Of a DNA stretch of 64,000 nucleotides, positions 51,601-63,600 are shown one piece after another (the first letter of the stretch is position 1; every line of letters begins with the position of its first letter). A model generated the notes under the pieces. The model did no database searches. It saw only the letters and a list, made by a program, of their open reading frames with translations, and had not been told where the DNA came from. The DNA comes from Cloeon dipterum (lineage: Eukaryota > Arthropoda > Insecta > Ephemeroptera > Baetidae), in NCBI RefSeq assembly GCF_949628265.1, contig NC_088787.1, forward strand, positions 25,100,501 through 25,164,500. The letters run 5' to 3'. Both the position numbers and the translations under genes were made by a program.

Positions 51601-54600
51601 ACCGCCAGTCTGCTAGCTCCCCCTCCCATCGTCCCTATTCTCCCTACGACGCAAGATCAGATGAGAACAAGTCAGCTGCTGCGGCTGGGTTTTAGCAATG
51701 CTTGTACTTTGTAGCAGTCCGGTTTGTTGTGTTCACAATGTGATGCAGTGTATATATCATCTTATATTTTTTTACATTTTTTATAAATTCGTCGACTAAA
51801 AAGAAGACCACCAAGGATACTGATTGTGAGTAAGAAAATATCACCTTGCATCTTGAGCTACAAGGTGCGATTTTATATAAATATGGGTTTCGTCCATAAT
51901 GTGTGTGTATATCCCGATTGAAAACGTTAATGTGCATAATATGTTATTGATGTACCTGGGTATGATTGGTGTGATAAAATGCGGCCCAAAAATATCTGCT
52001 ATGTAATCGAGCAAAGCTGGAATTACTCGGTCAGATCGCAGAGCTTTCACGAGGAGTAATTTTTGGATTTTAGACAGTCTTTCAGCATAATCCAGAGGAA
52101 TCGGTCGCGTTTCAGGTCGAGCATCATCAATCCACTGCAATCGCCACCAATATTTTAATAAGAGGCGAAAGAAATATAAAAAGGGTTTCTAATTTTTACC
52201 CTTTTCCAACCATCTGAGTTTAGATCATTCAGTAAACTACCAAAAACATTTGGGAATTTTTCTTTCAACTCCGTAACAGCCGAATAGGCCTGAAATTTCA
52301 GGTTTTTAAATCTTCAGTTAAGTTTGGCGTTCATAAATTTTTTTTGCCTCATTTGACATCCATGAAGGTGACACTTCTTGTGATTCCTCTGACAAACTCA
52401 AAAAGCTACGCACTTCATCAGATGAGATTTCACCGTTGCTCAGCTGAATGCGCAAAATCAGTGCCAACGTGAATGGCAATTGGTGTTCTGCAAAAAGACC
52501 TGATGCAAGCAGCCAAAACATTAAAGTTTACGCAATTTCCCTAAAAATATTACTTCTGCAAGTGAAGCTGTGGACGTTCATCGTGATTATGTCCGCTACG
52601 TTGGCGCTTTGTCCGTCCTTTTCTTTGGCGTCCGCCTCGGCGAGCGAGGAGGTCATTAGTTCGCGAAAGGTCGTCAGGGAGAACAGATAAGTTGCGCCCA
52701 TGTGCGCCAGGTCGGCCAGAACGGAGAACAGAATTGCAGATCTGCGTGCAATAGCGCTGAACTCGTCACACACGCTGTCCAGTTGGCCGTGAGCGGACAG
52801 CAAAATTTTCTCTTCGGCCGACGCCTGGAAAAATTTATTCGACTTTTATCATTAAAAAATTTCATTTTTATACTTAACGAAAATTTTACTTTAATATCTG
52901 AAAGCTCCATTGCTTATATTTAAATTTTATTTTTCTGCCCATTGAATCCAGTGAATCAACAATGAGTTTAAAATGTATCCATGTCGAATTTAATTAAATA
53001 ATTTGGAATTTAATAGACTCCTCTGCAATGGAACACTGAAAACGCATTTTATTACTAATTATAAATAATCTTTTGAAAAATGCGATCACTCGAGGATGAA
53101 GCCTGATTTTAATTATTTTCAACATATAAATAATCTTACTTTATCTATCTCTCTCTTGGTCTCCTCGAGGGCTGAGAGTAAGTGCTGATCGTCCAAAATT
53201 ATTGTGTCAGTCGATCTGACCAAACTCTGGACCAGCTGCACGTGCAATTCACTCAACTTTCTCTTCAGCGCTTCCCTTTGCAGTTTGTAGCACCGTCTTT
53301 TCTCAAATCTCTCAGCATTTTTCACTTTTATCACGTCCTTGGCCAAAACTTCTTCCAAAGCCTATAAAATTAAATCGTCGCAATGTTCTAATCTGCAAGC
53401 TTTTCTACGCACTTGGGCAGTCATTGTGCAATCGATGACAGTGGTTTTTGAAAACACGTCAGCGTCTAATTTAGAATTCGCCTCTCGGGTGTTGAAGTAG
53501 ATTCGAAATTTGGTATTAAGCTGCACGGCATTGTCGCCTATTTTTACCGTCCTTGCGGTGCCATTTTCTGAAAAATCCGTTATATTCATTGAAATTTCCT
53601 TTAATTACACAATGAAAGATTAACCCGAGTATATTTTGTCCAGCAGGTCAAACAAAGCCGAGCTGATCGAGTGGCTCACGTCCTGAAGCAGGACAGGCTT
53701 GCCAGCTACCATCGCACCCTCGACCTTCTCGACTAAGTCGCAGTCAAATGCTGATGCCAGCACCAGGTCCTTCTCCGCAGCTTTTATCCATTCTGCCGCC
53801 TTAGAAGGTAGGTGTAAAAATTGAGAAGGAAAGAAAAAATCTAATGCAATGACCGAAAAGAATTGAAATATTTTCCGTAGGAATTATCAAAGTTAGATTT
53901 GATTTGCCTTGAATTTTACCTGCTGCTGTGGATCGATGCACAAAGGGGCGCGGACAGCGCAAAATACTAGCAGCAAATTGTGCAAGGTAGCATCGTCCAT
54001 TTCGTCCCATTCAACAAATCGATTCCTGTTTCTATATTTTATTTTATTACTTAACAAACAAAAAGCACGATTTAACATACTCTTTGATGTCTCGGAGATC
54101 CAAGTACTTTTCCGGCGTGAAATTATCACTGTACAAAATATTTATGGTTGTAAGATTACGAGCCCAGTTATGCACGAGGTCCTTGCGTGGCCCCAGGGGA
54201 CTTAGGGGCCCACAATAGCTGACAAATGCTGCCGTCAACAGACAGTCGCCAATCAATTTTGATGCTTCTTCGCGCGACTGCTCCATGTTGGATTCCATTC
54301 TGCCCAGAGAATTAATATTTATTCGTTTTGGTTAAGTTCAGTGCATACTTGGTTCTTTCGATTTCCAAACTGGAAAATAAACTTTGGGTGCGATTCAGAT
54401 GCGATCGTATTTCCTCCGCAGCGTTATGGGACGCGTTTAGTTTTTGCTCCATGCTCGCCCTTTCCCCTTCCAGAACTCGCAGTCTCTCTTCCACCTCCTC
54501 GACTTCCTTCCTGAAGGTTGAAGACCTTTTCTCTGACTGAGGACCCGCAATCAATTTTGTATTGAACAACGACGATTAATATTTTTCCCACGCACCTCCG

Positions 54601-57600
54601 CTAGCTCCGCTTTGCTTGACGCAATCTGCTCTAATTTTGGCTTAACTTCGCGTAAAACGTTGCAGTAATGCAAGACAGCATTCACGAATTCCGCTATTGT
54701 CTTGGTCACTGGGCATTTTACAAATAGCTCCTCCAAATTGCCACACTTCTGTCAGGATAATATTTCGTATTGGCATGCGCTAACTTTACTGAGAACGTTT
54801 GAGCGGGTTACCTTTAGTTTCACTTTGACTTTTCTACACGTTGAATGGGAAATGTTTTCGCAGTCCATCAAAGCCAGCTTGTTGATTCCCTCTGTGTCAC
54901 TAAATATTTCTTTTAACTCTTGGACTGTGGAAATTTTTTCACTTTGGAGCAAGAAAACGCTGTCACAAAGTGTTTTAAAACTCTCCAAAGGCTCATCCAG
55001 AAAACTTCTGTAATTTTTAAAACTTGTAATTCTATCAGTATTTAAAAATGTGTGTGTGTGTGTGTGTGTGTTTTGTTAAAATAATTCATTTCTATAACCT
55101 TAGGTTTTCTAACTGCTCCTGTTTAATATTTTGCATGGCCTGCTTAGCTGCACTCAATTCAGGGAGTGCACAGTCCAAGATTCTTTGCACTTGTATTCGC
55201 TCAGATGCAATAATTCTGATTTGGCGCTCAATCCCTCGATCCCACTCGGAGTGAAGGTGGATTTTCTTTTCCTTTAACTCATTGACTGCGTACAGACAGA
55301 CAGTAAAAAAATGCAAAATATTTTCAACCACACACCTTCTAGAATTTGATTAAGTAGTTGGCCTAATGCTGATCTGTTTTCATCAAGCTGCTTTGACTTT
55401 TCTTCAAGACGTTTAGTCAACTTCAAAACTGCATCGTTTGCAACTTTAAGCTTCGCCAACGCTGTTTGTAGCTCATGGAACTGGACATTATTAATAATTT
55501 GCTTAAATTTAATCAGCGTTGAAAAAGGAACATTTTACTTTGGTTTCGATTTCTCTTGAATATCTGTGCAGGAGTCGAAGGAACAATTTGATGAAATCCA
55601 CGTAGAGTTTAGGTGAGCAGTTACTAGCTTCAGTTGTGCTGCTTTGATGGTACATTTCATGTGCCATCGTGTGTGTCGACCACACGTGGCTTAGGACGGC
55701 TGCTTTTCTGTTTTCTGGTATTAACTCGACCTAATTTGTTAATTATAGTCAATTCATTAGCCGGTAAGCTGTATGTTACGTTTGATATGTGGTATTTGGC
55801 CACTTTTTGAAGTGCATTCTCGTTCCAAGGCCTGTACCAGTCTAGCATGGTGAAGGTCAAAAACTCGGGGTACTCCTGCGTCAGCGATAGGAGCGTTTCC
55901 CTTTGCATGCTCAGCACGACGTGGAGTCGCGAAACGCAGTCTTTCTGGAAAGTCGACCAGGTCTTGTCGGACGATTCTTTATCTTTCCCAATGCGCTGGA
56001 TGATTTCGTCCTTTTCTGATTCGTCAAAAAGTCCAGGAATCCAACCGTTCGAAATCGCGTGGTAAATAATCTCGGAAATTCCTACAAGGGGTTGAAATTA
56101 TTGGTCTAAATATAGTAATCGAAGGTTAGAATTTTTTATTTTTCACCTGGTTGCTTTAAATCGGCGTCCGACACAAACAGGACGACATCCGTCTTCTCCA
56201 CGCCCATCAATCTGTACATGTGCTTGACAGCTTTTTCAACCGCGTCCACGGCAAAAGGTAGCCGGAAGGTCTCGTAGTGCGCCGCGGTGGCTGCCAACGT
56301 GAAAATAGACTTGCGACCTGTGCCTGGCTCGCCGATCAGCACGGCGTGGCCTCTGCGCATCCTGAGGACGCGGTGCAGACGAGAGAGGTGCTCGAGAGCG
56401 CTGTCAAAGAGGACAATGTCCAATTTCTGTTCCCTCTCCTGTTTGTTGTACTCTTCAAGAACCTGGGAAAGTTTAAATGCACACTTAAAATCCGACTTCT
56501 TTAAGTAATGTACCTCCTGAAAAAGAAAGAAGACGGCTTCAAAGTCGAGCAAATCTTCGTAACAGCGCTTCTCCTCGCTTTGAGTGAGTGCGTTGCGGAA
56601 ATCTCCAAACAAGACAGGATCTCTCAGTGTGTGTGCCTCAAATGGCTCAAAGTAGTGTTTGATGGCATTTTCAATAAGCTTTTCAATCAGTTTTTGGTCC
56701 TAAAAAATTTATTTTAATAATTCAAATTAATTTAAAGTAATTAAAAGGAAACCTCGCTTGTTTCAAGACGGTCATAAAATACTCTGTTAACTTCGTGGCG
56801 CCACGCTCGGACGAATGTTTCTGGCTTGGTGAAATTCAGAGGTTTCGTTTGGCACAAACCCCCAAAGAGGCTGGTCAAGTCTCTAACGCCAATGTGGCAC
56901 ATCCACCTGGCAGGAGTTGGAGGCAGAGTGTGATTCAAAACCTGGACAAGGGTGTAAATCAGATAAAGGTATAGAGGCTTTGGCTCTTGAATGCCTTGAA
57001 CAAATGTAAACTGGCGGTGACTACATCTTCAGATAGCTGTTTGACTTCTGTAGTGAAATGTTGCAAATGTTCGCTTAATATTCTTGAGTATATGAAATGA
57101 AGCAGCTTGTCGGTGAGCTTGGGCGTGTAAATCAAATTCAATTTGGCTATAAATCTTGGGTCCAGTTTTGCGGGAGTCATCGTGTCACTCGTAATGGATC
57201 CAATAAACCCTGCAAAGATTCGACGAATGAAGCAACTACAAATTTTGCATTCGTTGAAAAGTATTCGACCTATTTCTTTAAGTTCCACCCAATCATAATC
57301 CGGTCCATCGCAATAAAGTCCTCCCTCTTGGAAAAGAACCCTTAAAAATTCTATAGATTCTTGTGAGCCAAATTGGTCGCACTAATAGGCATGAAAATAT
57401 TAGTTTTTCATTGCTTGATTCTTTTCATTTGAATTACTGTTGGCATGTTCAAGTCATCAAGAAACAAAATCAGCTTCTTTTGCTCTTCTGGTTGCATGAT
57501 GTTCTGTGTCCTTTTATGCATGACAGATTTTATGGCATTCCGCACATCTCGTGCTGTTGTTTGCAGCGAAAAATTGAACCTTTGCCCAAGCTGAATAGAA

Positions 57601-60600
57601 TGTATTAATTTTCTGACTTTTAAAATAGTTTAATTTGTCTCACAAATATCAACGGGTTGAGCTTTTCTATGAAAGATTGTATCATCAACGTTTTTGAAGA
57701 TCCCTCACATCCAATCAAGACCAGTGGCCGTTTTATCTGCCAAAAGAAATGCAATTTATAAAGGGAGTTGTTAATATGTGATTTTATAAATGTTAACCTC
57801 TCTGAAAACGAGATCTCTGAAGTTCCTTTCACAAAATTTATTCATGAGCCAATGATGAAATGCGGTCAAAGGCGTTGAAATCATGCCCCTCTTAGCGTCA
57901 TCTGTGGATTCTTCTTTCCACTTTGTCCAGCGTCCTGTTGCGTCGTCCCACAGAAACTCAAACAAACTTGTTTCGGGCAAAAGATCTCCAGTTGGCGATT
58001 TTCCATTATTCTTTGTCTTTTCTTTTAATAAGGCATCAAATTTATCTCTGTCGTGCGCACGTACTATGTGCGAGCCAATGGATAAATAAAGCGCTTGCAG
58101 GAAAATGTGCTTCAAATTTTTTACGTGGTCAGCTTCCAAAACATGCAGCACATCCAGAAGCTGGTTCAACGCATTGATTTCACTGAAGGGAACAATTGTT
58201 TCTACGTTATCAAGAGCCATTTGTTTTAAAATATGAGGAACGTATGTTTGGTACAATGCATCGAGTTCACTGGATATGCTCTGAAATTTCGCATTGATTC
58301 CCGTAGCCCAAATTGCGTGATGCAGGTCCGTGACTTTATTGACATAAATTATTGGCGATCTGGGTAATATGCTTGGCGATGCAGAGCTGAAATTTCCAGA
58401 TTCGAATATAAATGAGAGATTTCCTCTATCGTAAAACAGTTTGTCCCCATTCAATAGAGTGACACATTGGTGGATGTCGAGAACAGAATCCATACAGCCA
58501 ATCCAAGTCGAGTCCACTTGCGAATCAAACACAAAAACGGACTTTGCACGAGCCTCACATGCTGCTTTGAAAAGGTGCGGGAAGAGACCATCGCTGTATT
58601 TATCGCTTTGAACGTGACCGAAAAATTCGACCGAACTGATCGCTTTTGGACTGACAAACACGGGAACTTTATCTTTAAGCACCTTCAGCGCAATTTTTAC
58701 TATTACCGACTTGCCCACTCCACTTTCGCCGAGGATAAGAGCGCTATTACTGTTTCGCAAGGCCTCCAGCAAATAAACGGTTTTTTCAATCTGAGACTCG
58801 ATGACTTGCCACCCTTGGGCATCAATAACTTGGCGTACTAACGAGAAATATTCGGATTCTATTTGCAATTCGCCAGTTCTCGGGAACACATCTTTCACGA
58901 TTTCCTTGTAAATATTCACGTCTTCTGCGCACAATTTGTGGACAGTGTTGTTTTGCACTGCAGTGAATACAATCCGCTCTTCGTTGTCCTCGTTAATTGA
59001 TTCTGTCACCAACAATTTTTCGAGATTGCAGAGAATTGTGGAAAGCTGAAGCAAACCAAATTCGTAGTGCTTCTGCTTGGACAGTTTGTCGGAACACAAC
59101 TCGCAGAATTTCGTAATCTTACTGGCCAGTTTCTAGGAAAGGATTTGTATTAATAAATCAAATAGAGTTTGAGTCGGTTCAAGGCACTCACTTTGTACTG
59201 CACGAACATAAAAAGCTGCAGTTTCACCGAGCAGATTGTGTGCAAATTGGGCGTAGAGCATGCTGCGGGGCGAAATAGGGCTTTCAGCGAAGAAGGCAGC
59301 TCGGTTCTCCCAAACTGTCCGGGACGGAGAGTCGCGAAAATTGCCATTGAACTATCGAGCGTCACCTCTGTAGCGTTGAAGTTGAAAGTACGTAATTTCA
59401 TGACCAATGCCGTCTTTAAAGTTTGCAATTGGGACGCTATCACGGACATACTGGATGGTGCGAGCGAGTCCAGTTGCTTGAGACACCCCCAAAATCCACT
59501 TTGGGCCACCCCAGCAAGGAGATGGGCGACACTCGGCCAAGGTGTAGCGTTGGTACAGTCCAGTGTGACCAAGTGGCGGCCTAGGGTCCGCGCAAGATCG
59601 CGGATAATTTCACTCTTTCCAGTACCTGCATGCCCACATATAAGTACACCCATCTGGAGGCTGAGCGTCTGTGTGATAATCAGTATGACATTGTCCGATT
59701 CTGGAGTGCTTATCGGTGTGTCTCCCAAACCTTCAAAGGATATTTTTATTTTAATGATGTGTACGAGTTAAATCACTGAAGGGAAGAGTTAACAAATGGC
59801 ATGCTCTGAAAGGGTGTGGTGATTTTTTTACAATTTTTCTTGAATTTTTGCAAAACAGTCATTTTAGTAAATAAATAAGTTAAGAAAAGGTGTGACGGCA
59901 AACTTTTTGAATTTGTGCACTTATGTGACACAATTTTTTTCAAAGAAAATAATAAAGGTGCGCAAACCAATTTTCACTATTGTGCTGTTAGAATTTAAGG
60001 AATTTAATTTTAACTTATTTGTTGATCGTTTAAAACTAATTGCATATTTTCTTTTAAAATATTTCATTTTTACCTGTAAACTCGTAGCCATATTCAAGAT
60101 CACAAAACGCCTGTCTGATGTTCAGGCCGCGTTCCTTTTGGTAGTAGAATCTCAATTTTGAATCCCACAAGAATTCCTCTTTGTGGACAACTCCGCTATG
60201 CACAAGCTGTTCCATTACGTCCTTAAAATACGTAACTAGAGTGAACGCCGACGTGAGTTTCATCTTTTGGACGCAGCTTCCTCCGTGCTCTTTGAGTTTT
60301 TCCATGATTTTCATAAGTCCATCATTGGCTTCTATCATAAATCGGCGCAGCGCCTTGATGTCTCCTTCCCCGAGGAGCGAGAGTCTTGCTTCGACTTCTT
60401 TTGACCAATAAACGTACAAGGCGGGTTGATAAAAATTTGAAGGGCATTTCAAAATATCGTCCGGTGCAAACGATTGCACGTGGGAAACGCTGATTTGAAT
60501 GTGATTTCGCACTGCTTCTTTAATAACGGCGTCCAGTTTGCACAAAAGCTCGGTGGTTTGCTCCTCTTCAAATATAAGTGGTTTGTCGAAACTGATGTAC

Positions 60601-63600
60601 TCGCCGTGCAGCGACGTGAAACCATAAGCCTCGTATCCTTCCTCTTCTTCTCGCTCGTGTACGTGTATTTGTGAAATGAATGGATAGGAATTTTTCTGAA
60701 ACATAATTAAAATTTCAATTAAAAGGAAAAAATTAAAAACTAATCTTAACCATCGTTGCTATCCTGTTGAAGCAATCAGGAGGCACGCTTGCCAAAATTG
60801 ATGTTAAGTCGCAGTCGTTGATGAAGTATAGTCTTGGAAATATTTGCCTTTTCATGAACAGATATTCGCGGAGGTCCAACTGACACTCTTCAAGATTAAC
60901 CGACAAATTTCGCACTTCATTCAAATAACAATTAGTGCAAAATGTTGATATTATTTGTGGTTTTTGTGCAATATTTTTCAACATTTTGTGGTGCGTATTT
61001 CGGCACAAATTGAATCTCTTCTGAGCAGCTTCAGTCAGATGAATAGCGATTTCTGCTTTTGAAAAGAGAACCACAAGATTGGTCCAGTTTTTGTGGATTC
61101 GAGTCCAAAGATCGATGCATTCCTCAATTTTTGATAAGGTTTCCTCCCAAAAGCGCACTTGGTCCAGAAACGGTTTGACGAAACTACATAATCATTTATT
61201 ACCATGGTTGATTAGGAAAGTGATGTTATATTAGTTTAAAAATTATAACTTACATTGAAGTTGACAGAAAATGTAGTTTTAATTGGTCAGCCTTTAATTT
61301 ATCGAGTATGGCATCAAAAGATCCTAAAAGAAGACCAAAATCTTCGCCCCTAAATATGAGTTTCATGACTCTGCAATCCTGTTGCTGCCAGGTTTTCTGC
61401 ATCGTCTCCAACAATGTCTCGATTTTTGACTCCTCCTTTGCTTGGAGTAATATTTGTCTTGTTGCTTTTTCATGGAGGTGCAGTTGCATGTCAAACAAAT
61501 TTTGCAAACTAAGCCGATCCGCAGCCGTATTGAAGCTGTTGCCCGTTTCCAACATTAGACTGCGCCAGTGCCTTTCTCTTAAAGCATCGCATTTTAACTC
61601 TTCAAACAGTGGTATGGAACTTTTAAAGCTGTTAATTTCTTCCTTAACATGAAAGGCAACCTCTTCACTTTGGGCTTGCGAGGATAAAGATGCAAACTTT
61701 GCGTCAAATTCTTTTATTCCTTCCGAGAATGCTCCTGGTGAAATGTCAACCCACAAAGTCGAAGACCACTTCGCCTTCGTGCTCTGGGCAGGTTAACTCG
61801 TGTTTTTAGCAAATCTGTATTTTGAAATCATATTTTTACTACCTTCAACTGGTTGAACAGCTCATAAACCTCATGCAAGCAAGCCATTCTTTTCTGAATA
61901 TCTTTCATTTTTGAAAAGTCTGAGAGGGGCAGGTCAAACAGGTATTCATCTGCTGTCAGTTTTAATTTTCTCTCCTCTAACTCATCAAGCTCGTTTTTGT
62001 ATTTTTCCATGAGCAGTTCTCCACTCGCCAAGTCCTTTCCTACGCATCCTGGACCTGATTTGCGAAAACTCTCTTCAAGTTCTGTGCAATTTTTAGAAAA
62101 GTCCTCTGCTGCTTTGAGGGTTATATCTGAGTAGTGCTTGCGAATGCCAGAAAGTTTATCGGCTGTTTTCTTAGACGCTTCAAATAATTCTTGCCACATG
62201 GACCACAAAGCGCCTGACATGCAGAGGTCTTGAGCATCCACCTTTAAAAAAAGCAACAGCAAGAAACGAAAATTTTATAAACTGCAATCCCCACTGGTAG
62301 GAGGTTAAAATAGTATTGTAATTAAATAATTTTATTCCAAAACTACATATTTGTTCAGAACTTTTCTGATAACTGAATCTTTTATTGCCAGCAAAATATT
62401 TTATCAAACTGCTAATTTCAAAAATAAGTTTGTTTCCATAAAATTTCAATATTTCATTTTTGTCTACTATTGTTATATATATATGTAATAAAATCAAGTA
62501 ACTTTTCTAATAGAATTGTAGCATTTTTCCTTGGTAATAAGATTCAAAAGTATTATTGTATTCAGCAAAATAAGACACACGCAGGAACTTAATCGAACAA
62601 AATATTATTAGATTCCTATCTCATACTACATCTAATATTTAAAAAAAAACTGCCTAAGGAAATAGTTTAGAGACAAACCTGGATGTTGTGTGCAGAGATA
62701 GTCCGATAATTTTCTCGAATGAAATATGCCTGAACTTCTCGATCTGTATTGTTATTTCTGATCTTGACGATGGTTTCTATCACTTCTCTCAATGTCTCTG
62801 GGTCGTTTTCTTTCACCTGCTGTTCCAATTCAGCCTGCAAAGTCCACATTGACCACAAATACTGTTTCATCTCCTTTTTCGACGTAGAAATTATGTTCTG
62901 AGCCAAATGCCACCTCCACTCGGCAGCGTGCTCCGCAATCTTTTCGACAAGCGGTCCCAAATTAACCCTGACGCAGCCAATGTCCATGTGCTTTGTTGCT
63001 GTTTCCATAGTGCTCACTATGGACGTAAAGTAAGCTAGTTTTTCATCACGTTCAACCATTGTTGGTGATTTTGCGGAGAACTTCTGACATGTGGTCACTT
63101 TGTCGTAGCTCCACAAAATTGAATACTTCTTCCATCTGAAAGAAAATTTTACCAATTATTAAGTCAAAGTTAACCGAGAAATTAGTGAAATTGTTTGATT
63201 TTCAGAAATATGAAACTGTTTAGTGAACTTACGAATAGAGTTTTTGCTTGACTTTGATAAGGACATCTTCCGCTATAACTTTCATGTTAGCGTACTCATC
63301 TTTTACTTTTTCCACTTTGGCGACATCGTCTAGAAAGGTGGATTCGGTCGACCAAATGCACGTTCCGTCAGCCCAACGATGAAAATTGCCAGAGGTCAGA
63401 ACCACTTCCTTGGCACTTGACATCAAAACGGAATATGCTTCTGCGGGTAGCGGTTCAAGACGCAAATCATTGTTAACGAGCGAAAAATCGATCTGTAGCA
63501 TCACCACGTTGCCAGACAAGGCTTTCGAGAAGTAAATCAAGCTGCCTATAATTGCCCTTAAAATGATGATTTTTACAAAATGTGCAAGATTTTGATGCGT

